A stretch of 64,000 bases of DNA, taken from contig JALIRH010000002.1 in the NCBI GenBank assembly GCA_023055505.1, positions 24,992,437 to 25,056,436 of the forward strand, written 5' to 3'. Under the pieces are notes generated by a model. It saw only the letters and a program-made list of their open reading frames with translations, made no database searches and was not told where the DNA came from. This stretch comes from Callipepla californica brunnescens. Its lineage: Eukaryota; Chordata; Aves; Galliformes; Odontophoridae. The position numbers were made by a program, and so were the translations under genes. This document shows, in pieces, positions 10,017 to 22,800 of this stretch; the first letter of the stretch is position 1, and each line of letters opens with the position of its first letter.

Positions 10017-13000
10017 CTTACAAGACCTTCCTACCACAACTCATATTTTTATCTTGTACATTAACTTTCCTGGTAACCTGGTTAAAGAAAGTTTCAAAAC
10101 TTTCATTAGCCATGTATTAGCAAAGTAGGAGTCTTTCCCCATGAAAGATGAGTTATCCAAGAAACACGTAGCAGAATAATTTTGTTGACTGTTGGCATTA
10201 ATTGTTTGCTCTTTTTGAATCACACTGCTTTTGCTGTAGATGTGACGTTAAAAATTGCTGTTGGTCAACACTCTGTAAACGCTCTAATTGGTCTCAGAAA
10301 CGTATTTCAAGATTTGTCTAGCTTACATTATGACAAAATACACTTTCAGTTCATGCTATTAAACGTGAAAAAAAATGGCCTAAAATAGCTTTAGAATATT
10401 TCAGCTAAGTCACCATATGAAAAACCACCATTCTCTAATAGTACATAAACTAGGTATACACTCCACCCCCTCCCTGTTACATATATTTGATATAAATAGC
10501 ATACACTGCCCTTTTGTGTGCACCCGGTTTTGGTGCTTTGCTGGTAATCAGTGTGAATAAAGGAGTCAGTTTTGCAACCTTTCCAATCCTCTTTTGTGGA
10601 AACTGCTTTTAAACTGTCTGTCACACATGGAGACGCTTTTACAAATTGCATCCACAATTTACACAAAGCACTTGTTGAACTTTACAAGAACACGCAAGGA
10701 ATAGCGTAACATCAGTTTCTTGACCATTTATTTGAGCAGACTCTTTGAATGCCTAGAAAAATCAAGACAAAAAAACCTATTCAAAGGCAAAACAAACTTA
10801 ATCACCTGAAAGGAGACCACCTGATAAAATTAACTGAGAAATAAAGACCACTTTCACGCAGTACAGTACAATCCATTTATTTCCTTCACTGTAAACCACT
10901 TCCCCCTTCTGAAGCGTTCCTCCTTCTTCCCACTAACACTTTGAAAGAATGGCTCATGTCATAAAACTCTTCAGGACAGAAATCTATCTATACATATAAG
11001 TGTGTCATTAAAATTAAAATATATTAATTTATTTGCTCTGATTTCCTGAAAGTCTGTGAGAATTTAAAAAAGAGCCAGAGTCTGAACTCCCTATTTCTTG
11101 ATTTTAGGCAGATCTTCCTTTTTGAAACATGCTCCAGTGTGACAATCTATTCAAGTTTAATAATCCTGTCACAAAACTTTATTCTTTCTAAAAATAATTT
11201 AATCTTTGCAATATAAGGCATAGTACAATGTACTAGTTTTATATTGCAGTCCCTTCATGTTTCTTGGTTTGGAAGATTTGGACCCATAGGTATACAACAA
11301 ACGTTTTGTCATATCAAACATGCAGAACAATTGTTTTTCCATTTGTCTCTATTGGAAAACCTTGGATTAGCTAGAAGAACACTGATTTTGAGATGCATTA
11401 AAATGAACTGGTAATTCTTCTAATGTCAGTCTGTATGAACATTTTACTATTATTCACTGAAGACTCAAATTTGCATGATTCATGCACTAACTTTTAAAAT
11501 GAGTATCACTGAAATTTGAGTGTACAGGTGTTGCCAGTTCTCTCTATTTCAGGGTCATCTGCCTCACTAATGCATTTTTTCTGTTCATCTTTATGCATGA
11601 AGTAGTGGGTTTTGCAAATTGAAAACTTTTGATATGATAAGTAGTGAAATAGAAAACCATTAAAATCATGTTTTCTGAAGATGCATTACGTCTGTACATA
11701 TTTTTATGTTTACTTAATACATTTGCTACAACAATTCCATAGCTAATTTGAGTAAGAAAAAATTAAATCACTGCTTTTTTATGAATTACTTGATACTATT
11801 ACAAACTAGGATCTAGACTTCCAAGCATTAAAAGATAAAGAGCCCAAGTGTTTCAGAAGTCTTGGTTTCACTGATTCAGCAGCATAATTGTATTTTGTAT
11901 CAAAACACCAAAAAGTCCATCTGTTTATTAGTCTAACCATTACAAAACCTGTAAAGATATATTTTTTTTCACTCATAATGGTTTTTTTTTTGCCTTTTAA
12001 GTTTTAAGTAAACCATTATTCCATGGGTGGTTCTTTTTGGTCTTTGATAGTCTATTCAGTGATTTGTTTTTCTACCTTCAAAAGTATTTGAAGATTATTT
12101 TATCTACCTACATTTTTATTCTCCTGTTCCTCCTTACATAGGTTATATTTTAAGAGTCTGTCTTCAGTACAGTGGCCTAGAATATGTTACAAATCTTACT
12201 ATGCCCCCAGCAAGAACTTTGGGATATTACAAGGACAGCACACCATCCAATTTCTGCGATACCCTTCAGTATATTTCTAAGGATGCTCAGAGATAGTAAG
12301 TAACAAGCCCCTGTTTGCAGTCACATCCCATCTGCCTCTCTGCAGAGTAAGGATAGGGATTCAAAGAACATTTTTAGGGTAAGACTTTTTGAAAGAGAAG
12401 GATCAGGAGAGAATAGTTGAAAGATAAAGAACCAAAATCACACAACGGAAGAAAAGGCAGCCAATGGCTGTCAATTGATGTTAGAATATGGACTATGCAG
12501 TGTTGGAAATAATCAAATATTCACCAGAGCACAGAGGCCAACTCACATGGACACAGCAGTTAGAATGTGCTCCTATTTAGAACCAAATCTCAGAATTTTT
12601 TGCTTTACCTTTGCTGGAGCCATTATGTTCGTGATTTTTAAGGCTGATCCCATACTCATAAAAGGGTATATCTCAGGCTCTGGAGACTTATTTTAAAGAG
12701 AACAAGAAACTTGTCAGTCAAGGCCCATTAATGTACTGCTTGGAGTTCCAAAGGTGAAAGTGTCAAACAATTTGGTTCAGTAGCTTCTTCAGTACAAGGT
12801 AAAAAATAGAAAACTTTCAGCAGCTGCAAACAGTGGGATACTTCACATCAACTTCAATAGCACCGGTTTTGTCAAATATTTCTTCATACATGGAGGGTTG
12901 AACAACACTGAACAGTGCATCACATGGTGGTATCCTACTAGGGATACTTTAACATACATATCTCCCTCAACACCTTTTCTCCTTTTAAAGAAATGTGGAC

Positions 13001-13030
13001 TTTACTATAATATGATATGTTTCTGTGGAA

Positions 13031-13043
13031 TTTTTTTTTTTTT
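13031..13043. repeat. poly(T) tract, 13 bases
   Basis: Uninterrupted T-run in AT-rich DNA shortly before a CR1. Confidence 0.8.
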
Positions 13044-13286
13044 ACTTTCTCCCATTAAAGTAATTATTGTTACCAAAGTAGGCCAGCAATAAGTATTGGA
13101 TAATGGAAAAAAAAAATTAAAAAAGTTAAAAAGCACGGAAGTATATTCTAGGTGTTAAATAAAGTTTGTTTTTCAGAAGTAATGGAGTTAAGTGAAGATA
13201 ATTTATGCTGTTCATACAAGTACTAGCATAATTTTTGACAGGAGCTAGTGAACTGGATCTGAATAAATTGTTATAAATGGTCATAA

Positions 13287-13836
13287 AGCATAGAATCTCA
13301 GAATGGCTCAGGTTGAAGAAGACCTTAAAGTTCATCTAGTTCCATCCTCCCTGCTGTGGGCAGGGTTACCACCTATTAGGTCAGGCTTTTCAGGGCCCCA
13401 TCCAACCTGGCCTTGAACACCACCAGGGATGGGACATCCACAACCTCTCTTAGAGCCTGTGCCAGTGTCCCACCACCCACGAGTAAAAGATTTATTCCTA
13501 ACAGATAATTTAAATCTACTCTCTTTCACTTTAAAGATATTCCCCTTTATCCTATTGCTATCACATGTAGCAATTCAGTCCCACTCCTGCTGGTAAGCTC
13601 CCTTCAAGTAATGGAAGGCGGCAATCAGGGCTCCCTGGAGCCTCCTCCCAGCTAAACAAAACTAACTCCCTCAATTTTAATTTAAAAGAGAGGTGCTTCA
13701 GCCCTTTGGTCATCTTTGTGGCCCTCCTCTAAATCTGCTCCAACAGCTCCATATCCCTCCTTTACTGGGGGCCCCAGGCCAGTACTACAGATGAAGATGA
13801 GGGAAGTACTACTTTCTCCCTGTCCCTGTTGGTCAA
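13287..13836 (-). mobile_element. CR1 LINE, 3' end with ORF2 C-terminal region
   Basis: Reversed CR1 with a recognisable 3' end at its left: AGCATAGAATCTCAGAATGG is the decayed terminal repeat. It continues through GGCAGGGTTACCACC, AGGGCCCCATCCAACCTGG, CTTGAACACCACCAGGGATG, GTGCCAGTGTCCCACCAC, TGTGGCCCTCCTCTAAATC and ACTGGGGGCCCCAGGCCAGT. It ends near 13836 by 5' truncation, the usual state for this LINE. Several small deletions and stops are visible. The subfamily with 'CTGCTGTGGGCAGG' is the same as the copy at 46209. Confidence 0.92.
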
Positions 13837-15228
13837 AAAGTAACCTTATGCAAAAGAGGTTCTGGAATCCAGTCACCAAATGCAAATGGTATTGGAACAG
13901 ACTTAACAATAATGATACCTAGCTCTTGCTGCATTTCATGTAAGTTAAACTGACATATGCCCAATGTAAAATCTAAATAATAACTAAAAGTATAACAAAA
14001 ATTAAGAAATTAACCCAGGACTCTGAAGTTTAAAATGATTAGGTTTATAATAGAAACCAAACATTAATTCTAAATCATAAATCTAATCTTGTTAATATTA
14101 GAAAAAAAACCAACAGGCTACCTAATAAAAATAGTGTCTGCTCTAGATTTTTGTAGACAAAATCTATGAATTTTAAATGGCAATATAAACCATTTTGATT
14201 AATAATAATAAGGAATTTTCCCTTTTAAATCTCTGTTCTGACAGGACTAAAAGACAAAGTAAAATAAATAACTTGCCATTTTCATCCATGTGTTTGGCTG
14301 CAATTACTACTGATTAATTTTTGAGAAAGGGATTATACAACATTTTGTCCTTTCAGATATGTATCTGAAAAAAATCTAGAAATCAATGTTGTGTGTCAAA
14401 AAGCTCAAGAGCCTTCAAAACATTGCTTACGTTACTTTGGTTCTGTTGTCTTTTTGTTCAGATAGGAAAATGCACTCTGTAGTGGCTAATATTTATTCAC
14501 TGTTAGCTTTTAAAAAATATCTAGAATTCTTTACTAAACAGAACTCTACTACATTTATTCAACATATTTCTGATTCAAATTCATTCTCAGCTAAATTATT
14601 TGCTTTAAGTCCTATATGCACATTACTATTCACCAAAGTAAAACCAGCATCCCTTTTCAATGCTATTTCACATTTTCTGAGTGTCTAACCTCTCTTCACT
14701 GATCTCAGTATCTCAAGTATGCACATCACAACAAAACATATTGACAAATAAAAAGAAAATCTAATAACCTGTAGTCATCAAAAAGTGAAATGCCTGAACC
14801 ATTTTTGAGACATGCAAAGTATCTTCTTGTCCACAGCAGTACATTCAACAAAAACCTGAATCAGTATGCTCCTTGTGTAATGATTTGTGATCATTTTGAG
14901 CAGAAATAACACAGCTTTCTCCAAGAATGACTACAATTCAGCAACAGAACAGAGCATGTTAATATTTCACAAGGACAAGGATAGATGTCATTTATTGAAA
15001 AATATATTAACATTTGAATGTTTTAAATAAGTGTTTTTCAAATAGATTTTACAATGCTAAAGTTACACGATATTTGGAAATTCCACCAAAAATACTAAAT
15101 ATTGATTCTACCTTACGTATAGAAAAATATTATTTAACTGAAACACTGGAGATGACAACACAATATATTGCATATTCATCTATAGTATTAATACAGAAGG
15201 GAGACCAGTGTTCTGGAGAAAAAAAAAT
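13837..15228. other. AT-rich unique DNA between CR1 copies
   Basis: No recognised repeat or gene. A 100-codon frame at 14386-14688 (plus) has no recognisable motif and is probably chance. Confidence 0.5.
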
Positions 15229-15670
15229 GGTTTGTGGCCATTTTCTCTCGTCCTATCACCACACACTTCTGAGAAGAGTCCAGCCTCGTCCCTTTGCCTC
15301 CCACACCTTAGATATTTATAGACATGGATCAGATCCCCTCTGAGTTTTGTTTTTTTTTTCAAGGCTGAATAGACACAGGTCTCTCAGCCTTTCCTCATAA
15401 GGGAGGAGGTATTCCACATCCTTTATCATCTTTGCACCCCTCTGCTGGACTCTTTCAAGGAGATCCCTGTCCTTTTTCGTACTGGGGAGCCCAGAACTGG
15501 GCACAGTACTCCATGTGAGGCCTCACCAGGACAGAGTAGAGGAGGATCACCTCCCTTGACCAGCTGGCCATGCTCTTTTTAGTGCAACCCAGTATACCAT
15601 TGGTCTTCTTGGCCAGCAGAGCACACTGCTGGCTTGTGGCCAGCCTGTCATCCACCAGGACCTGCATCAT
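15229..15670 (-). mobile_element. CR1 LINE internal fragment encoding ORF2 C-terminus
   Basis: Reversed CR1 lacking its 3' UTR. The left edge begins abruptly at GGTTTGTGGCCATTTTC, directly after an A9 run. On the minus strand, frames from 15670 down to 15316 keep the characteristic C-terminal ORF2 peptides: [20 protein letters not shown], the stretch [19 protein letters not shown], and [14 protein letters not shown], in that order across a frameshift. The region spans the end of the RT through the post-RT domain. A frameshift and stops make it non-functional. Confidence 0.92.
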
Positions 15671-16535
15671 TCACATGGAGTCATCAGAAATGCAACAGGA
15701 CATCAGAAAAAACTCAGCACTGACTCTTTTTCCTTGAATCAGGAGAAACATGGGAAGAGGCCTGTCAGCAAATCCTGTTTCACACCCTCTGCAGTAACAT
15801 CACATCACTTTGTGACTGAGAAGTGCATTTCTTAAATGTCCATCTCAAAGCTTACTGTGAAAAATCTTACAGGTTTTGACCTGTATCAACATAAAAGCTA
15901 CCTGAAGAGATCTAAATTATGATAAACCGGATGAGTAGGATGTAGAAAACTATATTTTCTTGAATTTGGAGGAATAAAAATATTTTACAATAAAATATGA
16001 CATTATATAACGCTTTAGTTATCATACTTCTCTGTTTACCACAAGCTTCAGCCTGTATTGATGTTAGATTTTGTACTTCTAAAAATTTAGGAATCAGCCT
16101 GACATGAGGCTAGTACAAAACTTTCAGTAAATTATGTATCGTTAGCATGGAAATGAAACTCCCTTTTCTTTTTGTTCAAAATTCTATTTTAAGAATTTTA
16201 TTGAGTGATGTATGATGTAGGCAGGAAGAATAATTGTAAGAATTGGCAGAGGAAGCAAAACTTTCCTCTGCACAACAACTTAGCATGAGAGAAACAAAAG
16301 GCTTTGCTTGTTAGTATTTAAGACAAGGCTTTATGAAAATTGATTTCATTTCCATCAGTAACAGTGCAGATTCCAATGAGTGAAACAGGCACTCGTGTGG
16401 AAATAACTAATGCGAGTAGACACTTCATCTTTTTCATAGTCATGCTGAAAGTGTTAAAGAAGCCATCAGTTCAAATTTGTAAGCTAGCAGTTGACATAGT
16501 GTCTGATAAAGGTACCTCAGCCCTCTTTTGGTACT
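15671..16535. other. Unique AT-rich DNA
   Basis: Nothing recognisable. Lies between two CR1 fragments that are both reversed and both lack 3' ends. Confidence 0.5.
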
Positions 16536-16866
16536 GAAAGGCCACTATGAGGTTTTCCCAGAACCTTCTCTTCTTCAGGCTGATTAGTTCCAACTCCAAA
16601 CCTCATGGCCCTCCTCTGGACTCACTCAGGTCCATGTCTGTTTTGTGCTGAGGCCCCGGGGCTGAGAGTAGTACTCCATTTGGGGCCACATGAAAGTGCA
16701 GCAGAGGAGGAGAATCACTTCCCTTGATCTTTTGAAGGAGACCTGGATATAGTTGGCTTTCTGGGATGCAAGCACACATTGCTGACTCATGTTGAGTATA
16801 TCATCAACCAAGTATTTCTCCACATGGCTACTCTCAGTCTGTTCTCCACTCAGTCTATATTTTTTC
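16536..16866 (-). mobile_element. CR1 LINE internal fragment, old
   Basis: Diverged reversed CR1. Landmarks are GAAAGGCCACTATGAGG, CTTCTCTTCTTCAGGCTG, TGGCCCTCCTCTGGACTC, GGTCCATGTCTG, AGTAGTACTCCATTTGGGGC and GTTGGCTTTCTGGGATGCAA. It covers the ORF2 C-terminal region only. The 3' end is missing at the left, and the match fades near 16866. On the minus strand a decayed frame still reads SREVILL and NYIQVSFKRS at the homologous place. Confidence 0.85.
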
Positions 16867-17569
16867 TTGGAACTGTGCACAAATAAACATTTCACAATAA
16901 ATCCGAACCCTTTTGAACAAAATGTAATCCAGCTAAACCCACAGAAAGCCTTGAATCCCAAACTGAAACTCCTATGCACAAGCACAGATATCTAAATGCA
17001 TAAATTCCAAGAATTGACTTTATACTCTTAAAACACTATGTGATAGGCAAGAATGCAGTAGAAGCTCTCAAAGGAGGCTTGATCATGCCCAGATCAAAAC
17101 TGAGACCTGCTGCCCACTACTGAAGGTACTAAAGCACCTTTGATGGTCTTCTACCATTTGTTTATTAGTTTTTCTATCTGCATTCATTTATAACATTTTA
17201 AGACATCAATAACTTGGTTATAACTGAAATGCTGATGATTTGTGAGATTATCTTTCTTTATTTACTGGGCTATTATGTGTTAACATCAATACCTTGAATT
17301 TTTTCTTTGTGTTCTTTAGTCAATATTGCTAGCTAGGACTTGGAAACTTTAGATTTCCATTTGATCACATTAAAATTGCATTTCCTTTTCACTTTGCTTT
17401 CCTGTAATTTTTCAGAAACTCAGTAACAATTTAGGGATGTAAAGCAAATACATTCCTTTGTGTTTACTGTACCACTTACTAAAGCTTAAACAATTGTCTC
17501 AGACAAGTTTGATTTTAAAATCTGAATGAGAGTTATCTGCAGAAAGGTAAATCACAGCATATCAACCCC

Positions 17570-17840
17570 CACTGTGATGCAGGAACCCTGCATATGTATC
17601 TAGAAAGGACAGGTGACAAACAACACTTACTCCTGAAGACCAGGAGCTTGCACTGGGACACATCCCAAAACCAGGCCAGGCCCTGCTGAGCTCCTGGCTG
17701 TCTGTGTCCTTAGTAGCTAATCTGAAGTTACTTCAGTAACTCCTGCTACAGTGACAAGTATATAAGCACATCCTGAGCACAAGAGGAGAGAGAACAGATG
17801 GATGCAGACAGGGAGCACACGGAAGCCGTGATACCATATT
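17570..17840 (+). promoter_or_regulatory. TATA-like patch, possible LTR or promoter remnant
   Basis: A GC-richer island in AT-rich surroundings. TATATAAG at about 17758-17765 is followed some 25-35 bases later by a purine-rich stretch (AGAGGAGAGAGAACAGATGG), an arrangement seen in core promoters and in LTR U3-R junctions. I could not find paired TG...CA ends with a target duplication, no AATAAA lies at a fitting distance, and no LTR family is recognised. A chance TATA match is quite possible. Confidence 0.2.
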
Positions 17841-18275
17841 GTCAGTAGTCATAACACATCACTAGGCTGTTGGCAAGGTCCCTGCAGGCACTAGAGCAAA
17901 GGGGACCTATGGAGGGATTTGACGGGGATAATGAAGTAACCCAATAGGAATTTACAAAAATCTCTTCCCTAGCATGACAGCACAAGAAAATGAGGAGTTT
18001 GCTTAAAAGAGGTGGGGAAGATACCAACATCAAAAGCTGTCTGGGAACAAGAGTGAAGTGTTTGACACCAAGTGGGAAACAAACAGGGAGGAAGGACGTG
18101 GTGATGGATCTCAAAAGCAGAGACAATTTAACATCTGATACAGCAATGGGAAAGTAATTGTTTTGTGAGAACGACTGGCTAGAAAAGTGCTGCTTGCAGC
18201 AGTAAACTACATAGATACCAGCAATGAAGGTTGAGTTAGAGTAAGACCAGCAAAACATTAAGCTGTTTGTATTCT

Positions 18276-18362
18276 GTTTTTTTGTATTTTTTTTTTCTGT
18301 TTATGTTTGGTTTTTGTGGGCTTTTTGTTTGGTTTTGATTTTTTTTTCTTTTTTTTTTTCTT
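18276..18362. repeat. T/G-rich low-complexity tract
   Basis: T-runs broken by G (TTTGG, TTTTTG and similar) over about 85 bases. Confidence 0.8.
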
Positions 18363-21300
18363 AATTGCCAAATACCTGCGCATGTTATAAATAGCAACAT
18401 TGTAATATGAGCAAAAACATGGTTGCCTAATGAGAAATCCAACCGGCAGAATCTGGCTAGTTACATTTCACTCATTACACTGCACAATATCATCATTAAT
18501 TCTAGCAATATTACAAGTGGAGCAGTCTGCAAGTGCCATTTTCAACAGAAAAGAACATTTTGGAAGGCACCCAAATCAATGATGGATGAAGGCAAGCTCA
18601 AATCCTTTTAAATCAGTGGTTCAGTACCTGTTTCTGTTAGCTGTTATAGTCTCCCTTGATGATTCATGTAGTTTTGGACAAACAAACTACAAAACAAAGA
18701 GAAAAGAAAACTTGTTCTATATCACACAAATATAAATATGGCAAAAAGATTACTTATCTAAACATACAACTTTCACTCCATGCAACTTCAAACAGATGAA
18801 ACCTCACAGCAAAAGCTATACTGAGATAGTAGATCTATAGCATGTAAAGCTTTTAGAAAAGTAGAAGATAATGACTATTCCTTTCTAAACAACAGATCTT
18901 TTTTTCACCCTATATTTAAAGTGTCAGTCAGCTTCTGAAGACTCAGTTTTTCCAAAGCAGAAATTTGCAATTCATATTTCTGCAAAAAAAGTTAGAGTAA
19001 TCTTTAAGGACTATTAAGTGAAATTATATAGCTTTTAAAAAATTATATTTGTCCTCTTTAGTAGCTAAAATGGTATTAAGATTTTTTCCTATCTACTATC
19101 AACACATTTTATTCTACTTCAATTAGTATTAAGAAAATTTTATGCAGTAAATGCACTATTCTGAAATACCACGAAACACAGATAAGCTAAGTAGCTTAAC
19201 TGCATTTGCTAGAGTAGAAGTTCCATAGGAACATAGTAAATAGTATTTTGTCACAATATTTTTTGCCCACTATAAGTCAGTCTTCTATAGATCTATGAGT
19301 AAAAGTACTTATAAAACTGGCTTGGCTATTTAGTCACCTCCATAGAAGATTTTCAGATCTTTCCCAAGAAAGATGTAACCAACACTGACACTATTTTGCT
19401 CATCTGATTTTTCAGAAGTTAAACTTTAGGGAGAAAAAAGAGCCAATCAATAATTACTTAACTGACTAATGAGAAGAGAATTTCTAAGAGCCTCCTATAA
19501 ATTCTTCTCATCATAACATTTAAGATGGCTACATTCAGATACAAGATTGTTTTTAAGCTCTTTCTTGATCCAAGGAAGAAAGCTGCAGCTCTACAGGAAA
19601 AGAAGAGTCAAGAACATATATTGAAAGCAGCAAGATTTTCTTGTCAATAAAGTTACAAAGCCCATTTTCCAAATTCTAACTCATCCTGTCTCCAGTCCTA
19701 CACATTGTCTTTATTTTCCTCAGTGTTGAGAAGAAGCAATAACAAAAAATCTATTGTATTATTCTCACATTAAACTGTTTTCAACAAAGTAGCTACAACA
19801 TGATGATGGACAGAAAAGAGGAAGACAATAAAACAAACTTTTTCCCATTTCACTAACATGCCCTGAATGCTTTTAAAATAAAGAAGTAATCACAGGTTTT
19901 GCATGTTATAATATGACAGTTCAAAAATTTTTTCTGCATCTTGTTTTTTTTCCTTGAAGAATACCATAATATAACTTCAAGTATGCAGAACGGAACAGAT
20001 ACACCTGAGAAGCCTAATTCCTATTACAAGCAGCAGTTCAGATTTGGAGTAAACAAATTACTTGTGCTGAGTGTATAATAAGATTTTATTCAATCCAAAA
20101 ACTCTTGCTATAAAATATTATTATGCATGCATTTTTAAATAACTGCATTAATAATCAATATTAGATAAATCTTGCAAGAAATACAAGGTCAATGGAAGCT
20201 CATATGACTTAAATTCAAGCATTATATTTAATAGATCCTATTAATTTTTTCAGTCTTTAGGATATAACGACTGTCAGGTAATTTAACATTGCTGATGTCT
20301 GATCACCAGTGGATGCTAGGCATCAGTGGAGCTGAAGAGACAGCTTATCTTTTTAATTCTTTCTCATGCTCCTAGGCATAAAGGTAGATATACAAATGTA
20401 TTCAGTTCCACAGATCTATCAAATCAAGTAATTAGGCAAAGTTCTAAAGCAGCAGAAATACTGCAACAATTATAAGCAAACAAATGATACAGACTGAGAC
20501 CAAGAGAAATGAGAATCTCTGGGCAGAGATAATGGCATTAAGAATTTATAAGCTTTTGATACACATTCCTGATAAGGGTTGTATTTCATTATAATTGCAA
20601 GTATATTTTCACACTACCTTTAATATAGTGCAAGTTATGTCTTTAAGTACGTCTTTTTAGGAAAGATCAGCTAACATTTTTGTCCAGTATAGAGTGTGTA
20701 AGAATATAAGATTAATACTTAGCTTTTACGTGTATACAGGATATACTTGCAAGAACATGGTATTAAATTATTTATATTTCCAATTATTATTTTCATATAA
20801 TTCATAATAAACTGAAAAACCTCTTCTCTGCTACCTATCACAATGAAAATTATTTCCTAACAGCAACTCTGAAGAAAGTTATTATATAAATGTTCTGTCA
20901 TTAAATACTGAGATATAAAGTCTCATTTTTAATGTAAAATTATGTTGTGAAAAAGCAATTTACTAAGTAATATCAGAAGTTTGGAAACAATACAATATGT
21001 ATTAACCACAACACCTCATTACCTCCTAATGGATGGCAATGTGAGGGTAGCAAATGTCAAACAAACGGGAGTTTCAAAGGTGGACCTGACTGAATGCAGC
21101 AGCTACTCAACAGTTATGCTTTCCTGTCACCTAACATATGCACTGAAGGGAATCTCTACCTCCCTGTAAACCAATCCTTCCACTGCCATATCCAATTTTT
21201 TTTCCAGGTTATCTCATTCTTCAAGGCTTCCTAAATACTCAGCTCCTCAACTAAATAAGACTAAGAGTCTTATAAGTCATACTGGCCTGTAAGACTTAGC

Positions 21301-22141
21301 AGAAAACTGACTCTTACTTCACCAAAAAGAAATGCAGTTAAGACACCTCAGTACTTGTATATGTCCTCCAGACTCTAGTCTCTCTTGCAACATAATCACA
21401 ACCTGGTGGAAGTGAAGAAAAAGAGAGATACCTAACTGTCAGAGCCATTCCAATATCCCCTCACTTTCTTGTAGAAGAGATCACAAGGAAAGTCTTGCAG
21501 CAGAAATTCTCTCCCTGCTCATCCAACCATCTGATGCTCCCTTGAAGAGCAGAAAATTTTCCCATAATGGAGCTTTTCAATTTGGTCATCATCATATAAA
21601 ATTCTCCAAGGACATAACTCTGATAGTTGCTAAGTTCCTAGAAACTGTAGCACAAATTCTGCCTCTTGTTAGCAGCTGCGAAATGGTCAATAACCAGTTA
21701 AGGAAGATATTTAACAATATTTTACGCTCCGGACCTCAGTCCACATTTTGCTCAGTCAATTCTTCTCCAGTACACTGAAGTGTTCAAAAGTGATATTTCA
21801 CTTTCCATGATTTGTTCATGCAACTCTCCTAAGTACAAAACACTGCAGATCTTTTGCTAAGCAACGCCTATTTGTGGTAATTATTTCAAGAAAGTGAAAA
21901 TAGCACAAAGTTTAAAGTTCATTTTAGAACAACAGCCATACACAGGATACCACTGGAAAGACAGAAAATAAAATTAATAATAATAAAACATGTAGATGCT
22001 TAGGAACGGTAAAGCTTTTCCGTGCTTTAATGTCACTGATGCATGAAGCACATGTATGCATATGAAGCTTTATGCATGTCACAGTAGTGCCTTTTTTATC
22101 CAAATCCCTTCTTTTCCCAAATTGATTTTATGATTCAATGT

Positions 22142-22174
22142 TAAATAAATACATAAATAAATAAACAAATAAAT
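22142..22174. repeat. (AAAT)n imperfect microsatellite
   Basis: AAAT units interrupted by ACAT and AAAC. Confidence 0.85.
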
Positions 22175-22607
22175 GTCTTCTTGTATAGATCAGGTGCTTC
22201 CCTGGGTTTGAAATATCAAATTTCTTCCCCAGCTGAGGAAATTTCCTAGCCATATGACCAGTTCTGTGGCATCTGGGCACCACAGCCAGTCTGTTAATAC
22301 ATATGGGTGTAGTACAACGACAGCTTTACTGCCTATTAGTCATGCATCATGTAGCACATTTCTTGACAGAGTAAAAAAAACTGTTTATCACTTGAAGCAA
22401 ATCATTTTATCCCAGGGGCTTCTCAGAGCTAGGCAAAAGACCAGGGCTTAGGTAAACAACCTGGGAGTTTGGCAACTGCTTTCTTTCTTTTTTTGCTAGG
22501 GTCAATTACCTGATCATCTTGGAGAATGTGGCCCTGTCTTAGGAAAAGGAAGGCACTATGAGGCATAGTGATAAGAAGCTAGAGGACAAAAGCATGAATT
22601 CTCCAGT

Positions 22608-22800
22608 CACAATTACAGAATGGTTGATGCTGGAAGAGACCTCTGGATACCATGGGTTCCAACCCTTTCAAAGGCTTGTGGGCGCAAAAGGGGCCACCTA
22701 GAGGCATTTGCCCAAGACCACATCCTTTTTTATATCTCCAATGACAGAGGTTCCAAAACCTTTCCAAGCAACCCACTTGGGCAAATTACCACTTCTCCAA
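22608..22800 (-). mobile_element. Old CR1 LINE 3' end
   Basis: Highly diverged reversed CR1. TCACAATTACAGAATGG is the terminal repeat, then GCTGGAAGAGACCTCTGG, GGGGCCACCTAGAG, TTGCCCAAGACCACATCC and ATATCTCCAATGACAGAGG follow in CR1 order. The signature with 'GCCACCTAGAGCAGGTTGCCCAGGACC' belongs to older avian-wide CR1 groups. It fades near 22800. Confidence 0.75.

Larger units (their letters stand above)
4736..13286. other. Long unique stretch, no confirmed gene
   Basis: About 8.5 kb without any recognised interspersed repeat. Contents listed separately: a hairpin-forming TG/TA tract (4840-4912), an AAAG tract (6961-7001), AAAT tracts (9554-9576 and 9993-10016), a candidate exon (9027-9168) and a GC-richer patch (7485-7710). 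The remaining open frames are under 95 codons and unremarkable. Confidence 0.5.
16867..22607. other. Long unique stretch, no confirmed gene
   Basis: Nearly 6 kb of AT-rich DNA with no recognised repeat apart from simple tracts. The only patch that stands out is 17570-17840, described separately, followed by a T/G-rich tract at 18276-18362. Confidence 0.5.

Noticed and set aside
17842..18258. 138-codon minus-strand frame
   Set aside because: Ser/Leu/Phe-rich with no motif, no recognisable domain and no splice context. Length is possible by chance in a slightly GC-richer patch.
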